Source of the DNA: G963556115 sp963667375
GTDB taxonomy: Bacteria; Planctomycetota; SZUA-567
Assembly: GCA_963667375.1 (NCBI GenBank)
Contig: OY763323.1
Location: 310,001 to 374,000, forward strand
Length of the DNA: 64,000 bases
Direction of reading: 5' to 3'
The notes under the pieces are model-generated. The model was not told where the DNA came from and ran no database searches. It saw nothing but the letters and a program-made list of their open reading frames with translations. Position numbers and translations under genes: made by a program. Positions 8,770 through 18,052 of this stretch are shown in pieces (the first letter of the stretch is position 1; each line of letters starts with the position of its first letter).

Positions 8770-10701
8770 CTACTCTTCACCAGACTTAGCAAGCGGCAGC
8801 CACACCAGCATCTCTCCAGGCTCACGATTATCCCACAAATAATACGGAATAGCTAACATCTCTATATCGCACCAGCTCGCAGGCTTCTCCCGGTACAGCT
8901 CCGTACCCCAGTCCGCAGTCACCTTGGCTCTGGCTTTTCCGGTAATTACCGTTGCACCGCCAAGCAGACCCTCACGGAACTCACTGCTGAATTCTGTAGC
9001 CGCATCAATATAAATCCTATGCAACGGGAGCTTATTATCAACCGCTTCCAGACAATAAACCAGCGGACCTCTGGCAAGTGCGATTCTATTGACATCCTGC
9101 CTGATATCGGGGTGCGGATAGAGTTTACGCACCGCCAGCGGAATATCCAGCTCAAGAATATCGCTACTCTTCCAGACCCGTTTTATAAGCAGGTACCCTT
9201 TTACCGAATTTTCAGCTATGGCTATTGCTTCACCGTTGAGTTTTGCGGTCGCACCCTCAGCCCATCCCGGTATACGCGCCGCCAGAGTAAACTCTCCAGC
9301 CCCTTCATTCTCCAGAGTAATCCGTACCGCCCCATTCCATGGATAATCCGTCTCCTGACTCAGTACGACCTTTCCTCCGCAAATCTCAAATGTCCCTGTG
9401 CTCTGACAGTACAGATTAATAGCGATAGCATCCTCAGCACAGCTGTACATATATGTTCCGATCGAGGCGACAAGTCTTGAAATGTTCGGCGGACAGCAGG
9501 GACAGCGATGCCATTCCCAGCGGTTATGAGTCCCGTCACTTGCAAGCGGATTTTCATAGAAGAATCTCGAGCCGTCCTTGGACAGACCGGATAATGCGCC
9601 ATTATAAATCGCTCTCTCCATTACATCCGCATAACGGATATCAGGACCAAATCCCAGCATGCGGTGTGCCCAGAAGGCAAGACCGATAGTCGCACAGGTC
9701 TCGGCATACGCTGTATCATTGGGCAGATCATAATCTTCGGTAAAACCTTCATTATCCTTTGATGGTCCCATGCCGCCGGTGAGATACAGACGTTTGGAGG
9801 TCAGATCATCCCAGAGTTTATCCAGAGTTTCCCGCAAGCTATTATCACCAGTCTCCATCGCAACATCGGCCATCCCGCAATACAGATACATCGCCCGCAC
9901 CGCATGACCGACCACCTTCTGCTGTTCACGTACCGGCAGATGCGACTGATTATACTCATGAGTATGGCTTGCAGTCAGATTTTTCTCCTCGCCGCGCGCT
10001 TTCGCCTCCAGCTCAAAGTAGTGCGGCTGCCGCCCGCGTTCATTGATAAAATATGCTGAAAGTTCGAGCCAGCGCCGCTCACCAGTCACCCGGTAAAGCT
10101 TTACCAGTGCCAGTTCTATCTCCTCATGCCCGGGGTAGCCGTGCTTCTTACCCTCTCCGGCACCAAAGACAGAATCAACATAAACCAGATATTTCTCCAT
10201 TATGTCGAGAAACTTCCGCTTACCGGTAGCCTGATAGTAGGCGACAGCTCCCTCCAGCAGATGGCCGATATTATACATCTCATGGCAGTCGCGCAGATTG
10301 GTCCAGCGCTTACCCGGCTGCATCCGGATATACCAGCTGTCAAGATAACCATCCGGCTGCTGCAGTTTGTCCAGAAGCGCAATCAGCTTATCCGCCTTCT
10401 CCTCCATTTCCGCATCTCTTTTATCCGCGAGAAGGTAGGAAAAGGTCTCCAGGATCTTTCCAATATCCGAATCCCAGAACATCTGAGTCGTCTCTCCCCC
10501 CGGAGTAAGAGCAAGACGCACCTCTGGAACCGGCTGATCGATATCAATCTGCTCAAGAGTGCCGGCAGCAATGCACCGGTCGTATAATACAACCGAACTC
10601 TTTTCACGGACCGCCTGAATAATAGGTTTCCAGAATCCCCAGACCTTTACTTCCGGTATTCGTGGCGGACGGAACTGCTCGCTGAAAAGTGGTATCACCA
10701 T
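8770..10701 (-). CDS. Glycoside hydrolase family 127 beta-L-arabinofuranosidase (DUF1680)
   Basis: A 643-residue GH127 protein with no signal peptide, so it is cytoplasmic. The zinc and nucleophile residues known from Bifidobacterium HypBA1 (Glu338, Cys340, Cys417, Cys418) have counterparts in AETCATIG near 333 and in HRCPCCPPN near 400. Other family segments are RDCHEMYNIGHLLEGAVAYY, ITGGMGP-like LTGGMGPSKDNEGFTEDYDLPNDTAYAE, and the C-terminal beta-sandwich. The family removes terminal beta-L-arabinofuranose. It lies between the permease and ATPase genes, so the imported substrate is probably an arabinofuranose-containing oligosaccharide. The start is the ATG at 10701 with AGAGGA upstream. 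GH127 members with other specificities exist. Confidence 0.88.
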   Translation of the reverse strand: MVIPLFSEQFRPPRIPEVKVWGFWKPIIQAVREKSSVVLYDRCIAAGTLEQIDIDQPVPEVRLALTPGGETTQMFWDSDIGKILETFSYLLADKRDAEMEEKADKLIALLDKLQQPDGYLDSWYIRMQPGKRWTNLRDCHEMYNIGHLLEGAVAYYQATGKRKFLDIMEKYLVYVDSVFGAGEGKKHGYPGHEEIELALVKLYRVTGERRWLELSAYFINERGRQPHYFELEAKARGEEKNLTASHTHEYNQSHLPVREQQKVVGHAVRAMYLYCGMADVAMETGDNSLRETLDKLWDDLTSKRLYLTGGMGPSKDNEGFTEDYDLPNDTAYAETCATIGLAFWAHRMLGFGPDIRYADVMERAIYNGALSGLSKDGSRFFYENPLASDGTHNRWEWHRCPCCPPNISRLVASIGTYMYSCAEDAIAINLYCQSTGTFEICGGKVVLSQETDYPWNGAVRITLENEGAGEFTLAARIPGWAEGATAKLNGEAIAIAENSVKGYLLIKRVWKSSDILELDIPLAVRKLYPHPDIRQDVNRIALARGPLVYCLEAVDNKLPLHRIYIDAATEFSSEFREGLLGGATVITGKARAKVTADWGTELYREKPASWCDIEMLAIPYYLWDNREPGEMLVWLPLAKSGEE

Positions 10702-10745
10702 AATATATCCTCTCAAATCTCTTAAAAATTACGTAAAAAGTCCTG

Positions 10746-10766
10746 GTTACCAACTGGTAACTGTTG
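10746..10766. promoter_or_regulatory. Inverted repeat before the GH127 gene
   Basis: GTTACC - 4 bases - GGTAAC at 10746-10761, running into AACTGTTG at 10759-10766. The octamer AACTGTTG occurs again in the divergent araC/binding-protein promoter region at 14337-14344. A regulator site or an internal promoter operator is possible; a weak mRNA hairpin is the alternative. Confidence 0.3.
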
Positions 10767-10793
10767 ATTACTAAGACATGTTTAAAATACTGA

Positions 10794-11669
10794 TTATTTT
10801 ACTGCCCCGGAAGTGAGTCCGCGAACATAATAACGCTGCAGCACCAGAAACAGAATAATACACGGAATCATCATGATCGTCACGCTGGCCTGAACCGACC
10901 CCCAGTTAATGCCGCCGAACTTCCCGTAACGTACAAAGGCGGCAACTACCGGCAACGTCTGCTTTTCGGTATTGTTGAGTAAAATCAGTGCCGCCAAAAA
11001 CTCGTTCCAGGCATTCAGAAATGCGAATATCGCCACCGTCACCGTTCCCGGGAGGGTAAGTTTGAGCATAATTCTGGTGAAAAGCGACCAGGTAGTACAG
11101 CCATCTATCCTTGCCGCCTCCTCGATATCGATGGGCACTGCATCAAAGGAGTTGCGCATCATGAATACCGAGAACGGCAGCTGCAAAGTGGTATACACCA
11201 GAATCAGACCCAGCAGCGTATTCTGCAGATGCATCTTGGTCAGAATCAGAAATAGCGGTGTAAGCACCGACTGGAACGGTATCATCATAGTAAGCATAAT
11301 AATTATAAAAAACACATTCTTGCCCCGAAACCGGAAACGCGAAAACCCATACCCGGCGAGCGAGCTCAAAAGAATCGTCAGAATGACGGTTCCGAATGTA
11401 ACGGCAACACTGTTAAGAAAATGCTGAAACAGACCCGCGCCGAAGGTATTCAGTTCCCGGTAAGTATCAAGTGCCCACCCTTGAGTCGGCCAGGGTATAA
11501 GCGGCGGCTGTACCGCCTCGGTCTTGGTTTTAAATGATGAGAGTGTTACCCAGAACATCGGTGCCAGAAACAAGGCAGCCACGATAATCCCGACAACGGT
11601 TACAAACGTTCCGTTGATCCTTTTCTTAAGGGGCGGTCGATTCATCCTGCGTGGTTTTTCACTGCTCAT
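10794..11669 (-). CDS. Sugar ABC transporter permease (MalG/UgpE family)
   Basis: A 291-residue inner-membrane permease with six predicted membrane segments, the first at about residues 22-43. It carries the BPD_transp_1 EAA loop, here IDIEEAARIDGCTTWSLF followed by LPGTVTVAIFAFLNAWNEF, which is typical of MalG-type subunits. It pairs with the upstream MalF-type subunit to form the channel. The ATG overlaps the stop of the upstream gene by four bases, and AAGGAG lies just before it, so translation is coupled. Confidence 0.92.
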   Translation of the reverse strand: MSSEKPRRMNRPPLKKRINGTFVTVVGIIVAALFLAPMFWVTLSSFKTKTEAVQPPLIPWPTQGWALDTYRELNTFGAGLFQHFLNSVAVTFGTVILTILLSSLAGYGFSRFRFRGKNVFFIIIMLTMMIPFQSVLTPLFLILTKMHLQNTLLGLILVYTTLQLPFSVFMMRNSFDAVPIDIEEAARIDGCTTWSLFTRIMLKLTLPGTVTVAIFAFLNAWNEFLAALILLNNTEKQTLPVVAAFVRYGKFGGINWGSVQASVTIMMIPCIILFLVLQRYYVRGLTSGAVK

Positions 11670-12622
11670 TTCAGCGGCTCCTTATTTCTCAGAATATAGA
11701 GCTGAACAATGGTAAAAATAATCAGAATTATCATGATTACTACCGAGATGCTGGCGCCATAGCCGAGACGGAATGAGATAAACGATTTCTGATACACTTC
11801 ATAGACCAGCGACATTGTCTGTTTCCGCGGACCGCCCAGGGTCACAATATAGAACTGATCAAAGGCCAGAATAGAGCCGGTAATGGACATGATAAGGGTA
11901 AGAGCCAGAGTACGTTTCATCAGCGGCAGGGTCACCAGCCGGAACCGCTGCCAGCCTGTAGCGCCATCGATCCGCGCAGCTTCATGAACCTCGGTAGGAA
12001 TCGCCTGAATACCTGTAAGAAGCAGCAGCATGGTAAATCCGGCCATACGCCAGACCACAATCACAATTATCGCAAAAAACGCCAGATCATAATCGGCAAT
12101 AAACTGCACCGGCTTATCTGCTATCCCCAGCCGCTGCAGCACAACACTGAAGAATCCCATATCTGGATTGAGCAGCCAGACCCAGAGAATACAGGCAGTT
12201 GCAAAACCGACTACCGCCGGCAGGAAAAAACTCGTCCGGAAAAACCCGGTCAAACGCATCGGTTTCTCCACGAATAGCGCCAGAGGAAAAGCCACGGCAA
12301 AAATGGCGATAGTTACCCAGAAAGTATATTTTCCGGTGAAAATCAGCGCATTAATAAACTCTTTATCCGAAGCCAGACGAATGTAATTTCTCAAACCGAC
12401 AAATTTTGGCGTGCCCATCAGCGGCCATTTGAAAAACGACATGTAAATATCCATAATCAGCGGCGCCAGGAAAAATACCGTTACCATAATCAGGCTCGGG
12501 GCTATAAAGACCAGCGCTATCCACTCCGACTTTTTGGGAGGGTATCTGCGCTTTAATTTTTCGCGTATTACTGCGGACTTCGCTGGCGAAGTACTCCCGC
12601 TCAAACTGCTTCTGCTGCTCAT
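11666..12622 (-). CDS. Sugar ABC transporter permease (MalF/UgpA family)
   Basis: A 318-residue permease with a cytoplasmic N-terminus of about 35 residues, a first membrane helix (WIALVFIAPSLIMVTVFFLA) and five further helices. The EAA loop reads TEVHEAARIDGATGWQRF and is followed by LPLMKRT, as expected for MalF-type CUT1 permeases. It starts 362 bases after the binding-protein gene, with AAGGGA as ribosome binding site. It forms a heterodimer with the next gene product. Confidence 0.92.
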   Translation of the reverse strand: MSSRSSLSGSTSPAKSAVIREKLKRRYPPKKSEWIALVFIAPSLIMVTVFFLAPLIMDIYMSFFKWPLMGTPKFVGLRNYIRLASDKEFINALIFTGKYTFWVTIAIFAVAFPLALFVEKPMRLTGFFRTSFFLPAVVGFATACILWVWLLNPDMGFFSVVLQRLGIADKPVQFIADYDLAFFAIIVIVVWRMAGFTMLLLLTGIQAIPTEVHEAARIDGATGWQRFRLVTLPLMKRTLALTLIMSITGSILAFDQFYIVTLGGPRKQTMSLVYEVYQKSFISFRLGYGASISVVIMIILIIFTIVQLYILRNKEPLK

Positions 12623-12984
12623 ATCAATCCCTTGGGGCAGTGTGAAAACTCATATCAACTATACAATAGATAAAACACCCGCTATACCCGATATAACATC
12701 ATGATAGCATACTAGTAGACAATTTACACTTATACCGCACATTCTGCAAATAAATATTTACAACCTGCATATATTACGTAAGCCCTTAACGCCGGAATTT
12801 CACCTTGCCCGCAGATACAGACAATGTTAAAACCTGAAATTCTGCCGCCAGATTTATTATAAAATTCACCTGCTTCCGCCTGCGGTGCCCGACTCCGGAT
12901 GTAACTTAAAATATCTTTTTACACCCGGGAACGGAACACCGCAAACACGGCGACATCAAGTGCAAACTATACTGCCGAAATTTA
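12623..12984. other. Spacer between binding-protein and permease genes
   Basis: A 362-base gap inside an otherwise tight operon. It holds a possible stem TGCGGTG (12881-12887) / CACCGCA (12937-12943) without a U-run. Such gaps commonly set higher expression of the binding protein by partial termination or 3'-end protection; that role here is inference. Confidence 0.4.
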
Positions 12985-14250
12985 TTACAGATTATCGTCA
13001 ATCACAGTCTGGACCTCTTCCTGCGCCCGGTCTGTAAGCTCAACAATACTCTCCTTTGTAAAGAAACCGCGATTGAGCATCTCGGTCCAGGGACCGTTAT
13101 TATTCAAGAACAGTTCACTGTAAACCAGGCTATAAGGTGTATGCCCTTCAGACAGAATTTGAGCAGGCATCAGATACCGGGGATCAAGCCCGGAAAGAGC
13201 TTTTTCAGCGACATCACCGCGCACCGGTATACTTCCATGCTTTGCCATGAGCGTCTGCCCCTCCAGTGAATAACACCATTTCAAAAACCGCTTTGCAGCG
13301 TCAATTTTCTTTGAACCTTTGAGGAACACGACATTATCACCACCGGCAAAGGTAGCGAAGCCGCCATTCTTTCCTGGAATAGGTGTAACCCCAAAGTCAA
13401 CATTAGGATGATCATTCAGCAATACCCCGATCATAAATGTACCCGCACACATATACCCGACCTTACCGGCGATAAATCCTGTAAATCTGTTACCACCGGC
13501 ATCGGTAGCCGCACTCTCCGGAATACAGCCGTTCTGAAACAGCTCCCGGTAGAACCCGATGGCTTCCCTTACCGGCTCGGTATTCAGCATTGCCTTGGTG
13601 CCATCCGCAGATAGCGAGTCACCTCCAAGCGCCCAGATAAACGGATTGAAGGTAAAAGCCAGCCAGCCGCCGCTGGCCGCACAGGTATAAAAACCGTAAA
13701 CATCCTTACCGGATTTTGAAATCTTAATACACTGCTCCTTGAGTTCACCCAGAGTCTTGGCCGGCTTTTCCGGGTCAAGACCAGCCTTACGCAACACATC
13801 TTTATTATACATCAGAAATGAATCTTCCACTGAAAACGGGAGTGCAAATATCCGTCCATCCTTGCTTCCAACCTCTACATGCCCTTTGGATAAAGAGGAG
13901 AAAAATGGCAGAGACTTGGCGTAGTCGGTGAGATCTTCGAGCATATCCGCATTGATAAGCTGTGGTGTATAGATCAGATCCAGCGAGACGACATCAGGAG
14001 CCTGCCCAGCCATATACGAGGTAGCGAGCTTCTGCATCATCTCCTGCGCGGGTATAATCTGCAGATCTATCTGATCTCCGCCCAGGTCATTATACGCCTT
14101 AATCACCGGCATCATAAGATTTTCATTATCACTTCTCACCCACATACTGACAGTATCCCCCGCCATAATACTACCGGCACCGAGTACAAACAACAAACCA
14201 GCAAGGATCATACAATATCTGCTTAACCCTAATTTTCCTGTAATCTGCAT
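12985..14250 (-). CDS. Extracellular sugar-binding protein of the ABC transporter
   Basis: A 421-residue family 1 solute-binding protein (SBP_bac_1). Residues 1-30 are a Sec signal peptide (YCMILAGLLFVLGAGSIMAG) with a probable signal peptidase I site and no lipobox Cys. The mature part begins DTVSMWVRSDNENLMMPVIKAYN and has the standard family segments FALPFSVEDSFLMYNKDVLRKAG and GKVGYMCAGTFMIGV. It would capture an oligosaccharide in the periplasm for the two permeases. First gene of the operon, with AGGAG before its ATG, and divergent from the AraC gene 213 bases away. Ligand unknown; GH127 suggests arabinofuranosides. Confidence 0.9.
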   Translation of the reverse strand: MQITGKLGLSRYCMILAGLLFVLGAGSIMAGDTVSMWVRSDNENLMMPVIKAYNDLGGDQIDLQIIPAQEMMQKLATSYMAGQAPDVVSLDLIYTPQLINADMLEDLTDYAKSLPFFSSLSKGHVEVGSKDGRIFALPFSVEDSFLMYNKDVLRKAGLDPEKPAKTLGELKEQCIKISKSGKDVYGFYTCAASGGWLAFTFNPFIWALGGDSLSADGTKAMLNTEPVREAIGFYRELFQNGCIPESAATDAGGNRFTGFIAGKVGYMCAGTFMIGVLLNDHPNVDFGVTPIPGKNGGFATFAGGDNVVFLKGSKKIDAAKRFLKWCYSLEGQTLMAKHGSIPVRGDVAEKALSGLDPRYLMPAQILSEGHTPYSLVYSELFLNNNGPWTEMLNRGFFTKESIVELTDRAQEEVQTVIDDNL

Positions 14251-14335
14251 AACACATCTCCTGCTACCATAATCAAATTTAAAATTATCTCACCAACAAT
14301 AGACACACATTAACACCACATATCACACATATTCT

Positions 14336-14354
14336 AAACTGTTGCAACCAGTTT
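14336..14354. promoter_or_regulatory. Candidate operator between binding-protein and araC genes
   Basis: AAACTGTTGCAACCAGTTT: arms AAACTG and CAGTTT surround TTGCAAC, with a self-complementary GTTGCAAC core at 14341-14348. It lies in the middle of the divergent promoter region and shares AACTGTTG with 10759-10766. Binding by the adjacent AraC protein is inferred. Confidence 0.4.
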
Positions 14355-14384
14355 TCCTATATTTACTCTACACCATTAATTGAC

Positions 14385-14414
14385 TTGACACAATGGCTAC
14401 ACATACCAATAATA
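14385..14414 (+). promoter_or_regulatory. Probable promoter of the araC-family gene
   Basis: A perfect -35 TTGACA at 14385-14390 and an AT-rich -10 of the form AATAAT at about 14408-14413 (spacing 17). The gene's ATG follows at 14464 with GGAGG at 14452-14456. Confidence 0.4.
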
Positions 14415-14463
14415 TATCCAAACTGAACATTTCAAAATAAAAACTTTATACGGAGGATGAATA

Positions 14464-15318
14464 ATGCCCCAGAAAGATCTAAACGCTAATTTTGAATTAA
14501 TGGATTTAAAAAAGGGCTGGCAGCGTTTTTTTCCTATCTCCGGCACGCCCTACTCCATTCTGGCAGAGTTTGGAATTATCTGCGCCGGCATGAGCTTTCA
14601 CCGCCCAGTCCTCGATATCAGCCGCCTGAATTTCAACCAGCATAGCGCTTATTTCTGTGTCTCCGGCCAGTTCAATTATCTTACACCTAAAGGCGCAGGT
14701 GCCATCACCACCGGTGATGTCTGGCTGGTTCCCGCATTATACCCGCACCGCTACTGGGTGGAGGATAGCTGTAAATACATCTGGGTACATTTCCAAAACA
14801 ACGAATATTGGCGTAATTATTATAACTGCGGCGAGAAAAAAATCATCTCACACCGCATCAATCATCTCGAGCATATCGCGCAGGCCATGCTGGAATACGC
14901 AGAATGCTGGAATGATCAGGAGGTGATGGAAGGCTGGGCCAAGATGCTGGTCATGCTGCTGAGACTGGAGCTGATAGAACCGAATGACAAGCTCAGCCGG
15001 CTGCGGACAGTGCTGACCAAGGCCTGGCATGAGGTGCATCTCAATCCAGCGAAAGAGTGGCGTACTCAGGAGCTTGCCGAACTGGCGCACATGTCCCTCA
15101 CCCATTTCAACCGTTCGATGAATCAGGTATATGCCACCTCCGCCCGCGGTATGCTTACCCATATCCGCCTCGAAAAAGCGATCAACCTCATGCGCAAGAC
15201 CAACTTTACCCTTGACCGTATAGCGGAGATGACCGGTTATTCCTCAGGTTTTGCGCTTTCAAAAGCCTTCCAGCGAGTCTACGGCGATAGCCCGCGTCAG
15301 GTCTGCAAACTGCAATAA
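14464..15318 (+). CDS. AraC-family transcriptional regulator of the sugar operon
   Basis: A 284-residue regulator. Residues about 40-150 form a cupin-type ligand-binding domain (VSGQFNYLTPKGAGAITTGDVWLVP, then PHRYWVEDSCKYIWVHF). Residues about 185-284 are the double helix-turn-helix, with WRTQELAELAHMSLTHFNRSMNQ and the family signature LDRIAEMTGYSSGFALSKAFQRVYGDSPRQ. Divergent orientation from the binding-protein gene suggests it controls the uptake operon in response to the sugar. A strong GGAGG precedes the ATG. Confidence 0.9.
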   Translation: MPQKDLNANFELMDLKKGWQRFFPISGTPYSILAEFGIICAGMSFHRPVLDISRLNFNQHSAYFCVSGQFNYLTPKGAGAITTGDVWLVPALYPHRYWVEDSCKYIWVHFQNNEYWRNYYNCGEKKIISHRINHLEHIAQAMLEYAECWNDQEVMEGWAKMLVMLLRLELIEPNDKLSRLRTVLTKAWHEVHLNPAKEWRTQELAELAHMSLTHFNRSMNQVYATSARGMLTHIRLEKAINLMRKTNFTLDRIAEMTGYSSGFALSKAFQRVYGDSPRQVCKLQ

Positions 15319-15735
15319 CCGCCACCCGAGTTTCCGGTTCGTATACTACCTGACAGTACAGAGCGTTCCCAACACAATTATAATCTCAAAGCAGCGCCTC
15401 GATAATCCAAGACTCCGGCGCTGCGCTGTTTCCAGACAGCGCAAAACCAGCAGTTACCCTGTCAAAACCTCTGCCGCAACCTTACACTACAAAATTCTCT
15501 AAGATTACCCAGGAACATCCTGCTCCGGCGCTGCCACACCAGCTAATCATAAAATCTGCTTATCACGCCGAAAACCCTCTTCTGAAACCGGCAATATACC
15601 CGTACCAGAACCGCTGCAACAAACAAAGTAAAAACCACCAAGGCATAACCCCATACCCCCATTTAAAACCTCAAGCTGTATACTGCCACAGCTGACCTAA
15701 CCACAACCCCAGACACTACCTGACCGGCATTAAAC
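15319..15735. other. Intergenic region after araC
   Basis: About 420 bases before the tRNA terminator with no convincing gene. A 7-bp stem TGCGCTG (15422-15428) / CAGCGCA (15437-15443) is present but has no U-run on the plus strand, so I do not call a terminator for araC. Confidence 0.4.
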
Positions 15736-15768
15736 AAAAAAGCCCTGTATACACAGAGTATACAGGGC
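15736..15768 (-). terminator. Intrinsic terminator of tRNA-Glu
   Basis: A perfect 11-bp stem GCCCTGTATAC / GTATACAGGGC (15742-15768) with a 5-base loop, followed by six U on the minus strand. It lies nine bases beyond the CCA end of the tRNA. Confidence 0.88.
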
Positions 15769-15777
15769 AGAAAAAAT

Positions 15778-15855
15778 TGGCATTCCCATGGGGATTCGAA
15801 CCCCAGTTTACAGACTGAGAATCTGTCGTCCTGGACCAGGCTAGACGATGGGAAC
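15778..15855 (-). tRNA. tRNA-Glu (CTC)
   Basis: A cloverleaf can be drawn on the minus strand: acceptor stem GTTCCCA / TGGGAAT, anticodon stem ACAGA / TCTGT around the loop TTCTCAG (anticodon CTC), and a T-arm with TTCGAAT. The 3' CCA is encoded at 15780-15778. It is a single tRNA gene with its own terminator, between convergent or unrelated genes. Confidence 0.95.
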
Positions 15856-16060
15856 ATCTCTAAAAATTTAATAATGCAATAATACCAAAACTGTCTTTAA
15901 TGTCAATAATCTTAATCTGATTTTCACCCTATAATTATACAGTACTTGCTAATCAGTATTTAACTATTTACAAAATAACGGTTTACAGCACAAAAGACTA
16001 ATATACCTTTTACAAATAACCTTCTGAAAACTCCACTGCCATGAGAATTTCAAACACGTA

Positions 16061-16882
16061 CTAGAGAAATAGCAGCAGACTCAGGGCCATAACCGCCATC
16101 CCCGCAACCAGACCATAAATACAGAGATGGTGCTCGGCATACTTCTCCGCAGTAGGCAGCAGCTCATCAAGAGAGATAAAAACCATAATCCCCGCCACCC
16201 CGGCAAACAGCATACCGAATAAGGCCGGAGTAAACCAGCGCATAAATACAAAATAACCCAGCATCGCCCCTACAGGCTCGGAAAGACCGGAGGCAAAGGA
16301 GTAAGCGAATGCTTTCTTTTTGCTCCCGGTGGCATAATACACCGGAACTGAGACCGCAATACCTTCCGGGATATTATGGATTGCAATCGCTACCGCGATA
16401 GCTATACCCGCAGACGGGTCCTGCAACGCCCCGGCAAAGGTAGCCAGCCCCTCAGGAAAATTATGTATTCCAATAGCCAGCGCCGACATCAGCCCCATGC
16501 GCATCAGCTTCTGAGACTTTCTCGTACTTACTTTTCCCGGCACCATCTCTTCGGCATTATGTGCCTCATGCGGATTCTCGACTGAGGGCACAAGCTTATC
16601 AATAAGCGCGATAAGCAGCATACCAAGAAAAAACGCCCCTACTGTCACCCAGTTTCCGACCTTCGGACCAAAGACATTCTCCGCCGTCAGTTCAATTCGG
16701 GCTTTCTGGATAATCTCAACAAACGATACGTAAAGCATCACCCCCGCACTGAACCCCAGAGAGACAGAGAGAAATTTCGTATTTGTCTTTTTGGCAAAGA
16801 ACGCCAGCGCACTGCCGATACCGGTAGAAAGACCGGCAAGCAGCACCATTAGAAACGCCAGTAGAACATTATCCTGATACAT
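16061..16882 (-). CDS. ZIP-family metal transporter (ZupT-like)
   Basis: A 273-residue membrane protein with eight predicted helices. The metal-binding helices contain the ZIP signatures HNFPEGLATF (helix IV) and HNIPEGIAVSVP (helix V), and the cytoplasmic loop between helices III and IV holds a His-containing stretch (NPHEAHNAEE). The family imports Zn2+, and often Fe2+, Co2+ or Mn2+. It lies 75 bases after cobT on the same strand, so the two may form one transcript; cobalt supply would suit such a link but is not shown. A GGGAG ribosome binding site precedes the ATG. Confidence 0.88.
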   Translation of the reverse strand: MYQDNVLLAFLMVLLAGLSTGIGSALAFFAKKTNTKFLSVSLGFSAGVMLYVSFVEIIQKARIELTAENVFGPKVGNWVTVGAFFLGMLLIALIDKLVPSVENPHEAHNAEEMVPGKVSTRKSQKLMRMGLMSALAIGIHNFPEGLATFAGALQDPSAGIAIAVAIAIHNIPEGIAVSVPVYYATGSKKKAFAYSFASGLSEPVGAMLGYFVFMRWFTPALFGMLFAGVAGIMVFISLDELLPTAEKYAEHHLCIYGLVAGMAVMALSLLLFL

Positions 16883-16957
16883 TCTGTCACTCCCTTCCCC
16901 AAAGTTCCTTCAAAAATTCCGAGTTATAATACGACACTGCACTGCAAGAGGCCGCTG

Positions 16958-18016
16958 CTACATGAAATTAGGACTCACCGCCGCCTCTTCAAAAGTCATA
17001 ATATTATTCAGTACCGCCACCGCCGAATCCAGCAGATGCATACAGACTGCCGAACCGGTTCCCTCACCGAGACGGAAATCAAGGTCCAGCAGCGGATCAA
17101 GTCCCAGATACTCCAGCATCACCTGATGCCCAAGTTCAACGCTTTTATGTGCTGAGATCATATACTCCTTGGTTACAGGCGAAAGTGTCGCCGCGATCAT
17201 CGCTCCGGCGGTTGAAATGAAGCCGTCCACGACCACCGGCTTGCCATAAGCCGCCGCTCCGAGAATCACTCCGGCAATACCTCCGATCTCATATCCTCCG
17301 ACCTTGGCCAGCACATCCACCGCATCGGTCTTATCAGGATTCCGGCGTGTCACCGCTTCCTGAATGACCCTGGTCTTCCGTGAAAGCGCCGGATCATCAA
17401 GTCCGGTTCCCCTGCCGGTAACCTCATCCGCGCTGAGTCCGGTCAGTACCGCACAGATGGCGCTCGACGGTGTAGTATTACCGATACCCATATCGCCGGT
17501 AGCAAAGACATCATACTTCTGCGCATGATCACGGACAATCTCAATGCCGCCCTCAATTGCCCGCACCGCCTCGTCGCGGGTCATAGCCGGTTCCTTATAA
17601 AAATTCTTCGTTCCCGGACCGACCTTCTTATCCAGCAGCCTTCCTTGCAATGCGGAGAGATCAGCCGCCACTCCGAAATCCGCAATCAGGACATCCGTAC
17701 CAGAGACCTCACACAGAGCATTTATACTTGCACCGCGGTTTATAAAATTCTTGACCATCTCAATCGTCACTTCCTTGGGAAAAGCGCTCACCCCTTCCTC
17801 GACAATGCCATGATCGCCGGCACAGGTAACGACTACCCGGCGTTTCACCGGTGGCTGCATACTGCCGGTCATGCCTGCCAGATCCAGCGCCAGATCCTGC
17901 AGCTTGCCGAGTGACCAGTGGGGTATGGCCAGCTGATCCAGACGCTGCTTGGCTTGTGCTTTAATCTCCTGATTCTGCGGTTTAATTCTGAGTAAGGTCT
18001 CTTCAAGTAATCCCAT
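16958..18016 (-). CDS. cobT: Nicotinate-nucleotide--dimethylbenzimidazole phosphoribosyltransferase
   Basis: A 352-residue CobT. Family segments are GDHGIVEEGVSAFPKEVT, FINRGASINALC, the phosphate-binding GDMGIGNTTPSSA, GLDD, and near the C-terminus FRLGEGTGSA with the catalytic Glu. It activates the lower ligand base of cobalamin using nicotinate mononucleotide. No other cobalamin biosynthesis gene is in the window, so it may serve corrinoid salvage or nucleotide-loop assembly with genes elsewhere. It follows the glutamine amidotransferase gene by 36 bases. Confidence 0.93.
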   Translation of the reverse strand: MGLLEETLLRIKPQNQEIKAQAKQRLDQLAIPHWSLGKLQDLALDLAGMTGSMQPPVKRRVVVTCAGDHGIVEEGVSAFPKEVTIEMVKNFINRGASINALCEVSGTDVLIADFGVAADLSALQGRLLDKKVGPGTKNFYKEPAMTRDEAVRAIEGGIEIVRDHAQKYDVFATGDMGIGNTTPSSAICAVLTGLSADEVTGRGTGLDDPALSRKTRVIQEAVTRRNPDKTDAVDVLAKVGGYEIGGIAGVILGAAAYGKPVVVDGFISTAGAMIAATLSPVTKEYMISAHKSVELGHQVMLEYLGLDPLLDLDFRLGEGTGSAVCMHLLDSAVAVLNNIMTFEEAAVSPNFM

Positions 18017-18052
18017 AATATTGTCTTTCTATCTAAATATAGCCGAAATAAA

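Noticed and set aside
15422..15443. Terminator after the AraC gene
   Set aside because: A 7-bp stem TGCGCTG/CAGCGCA is present but is followed by A, not T, on the plus strand.
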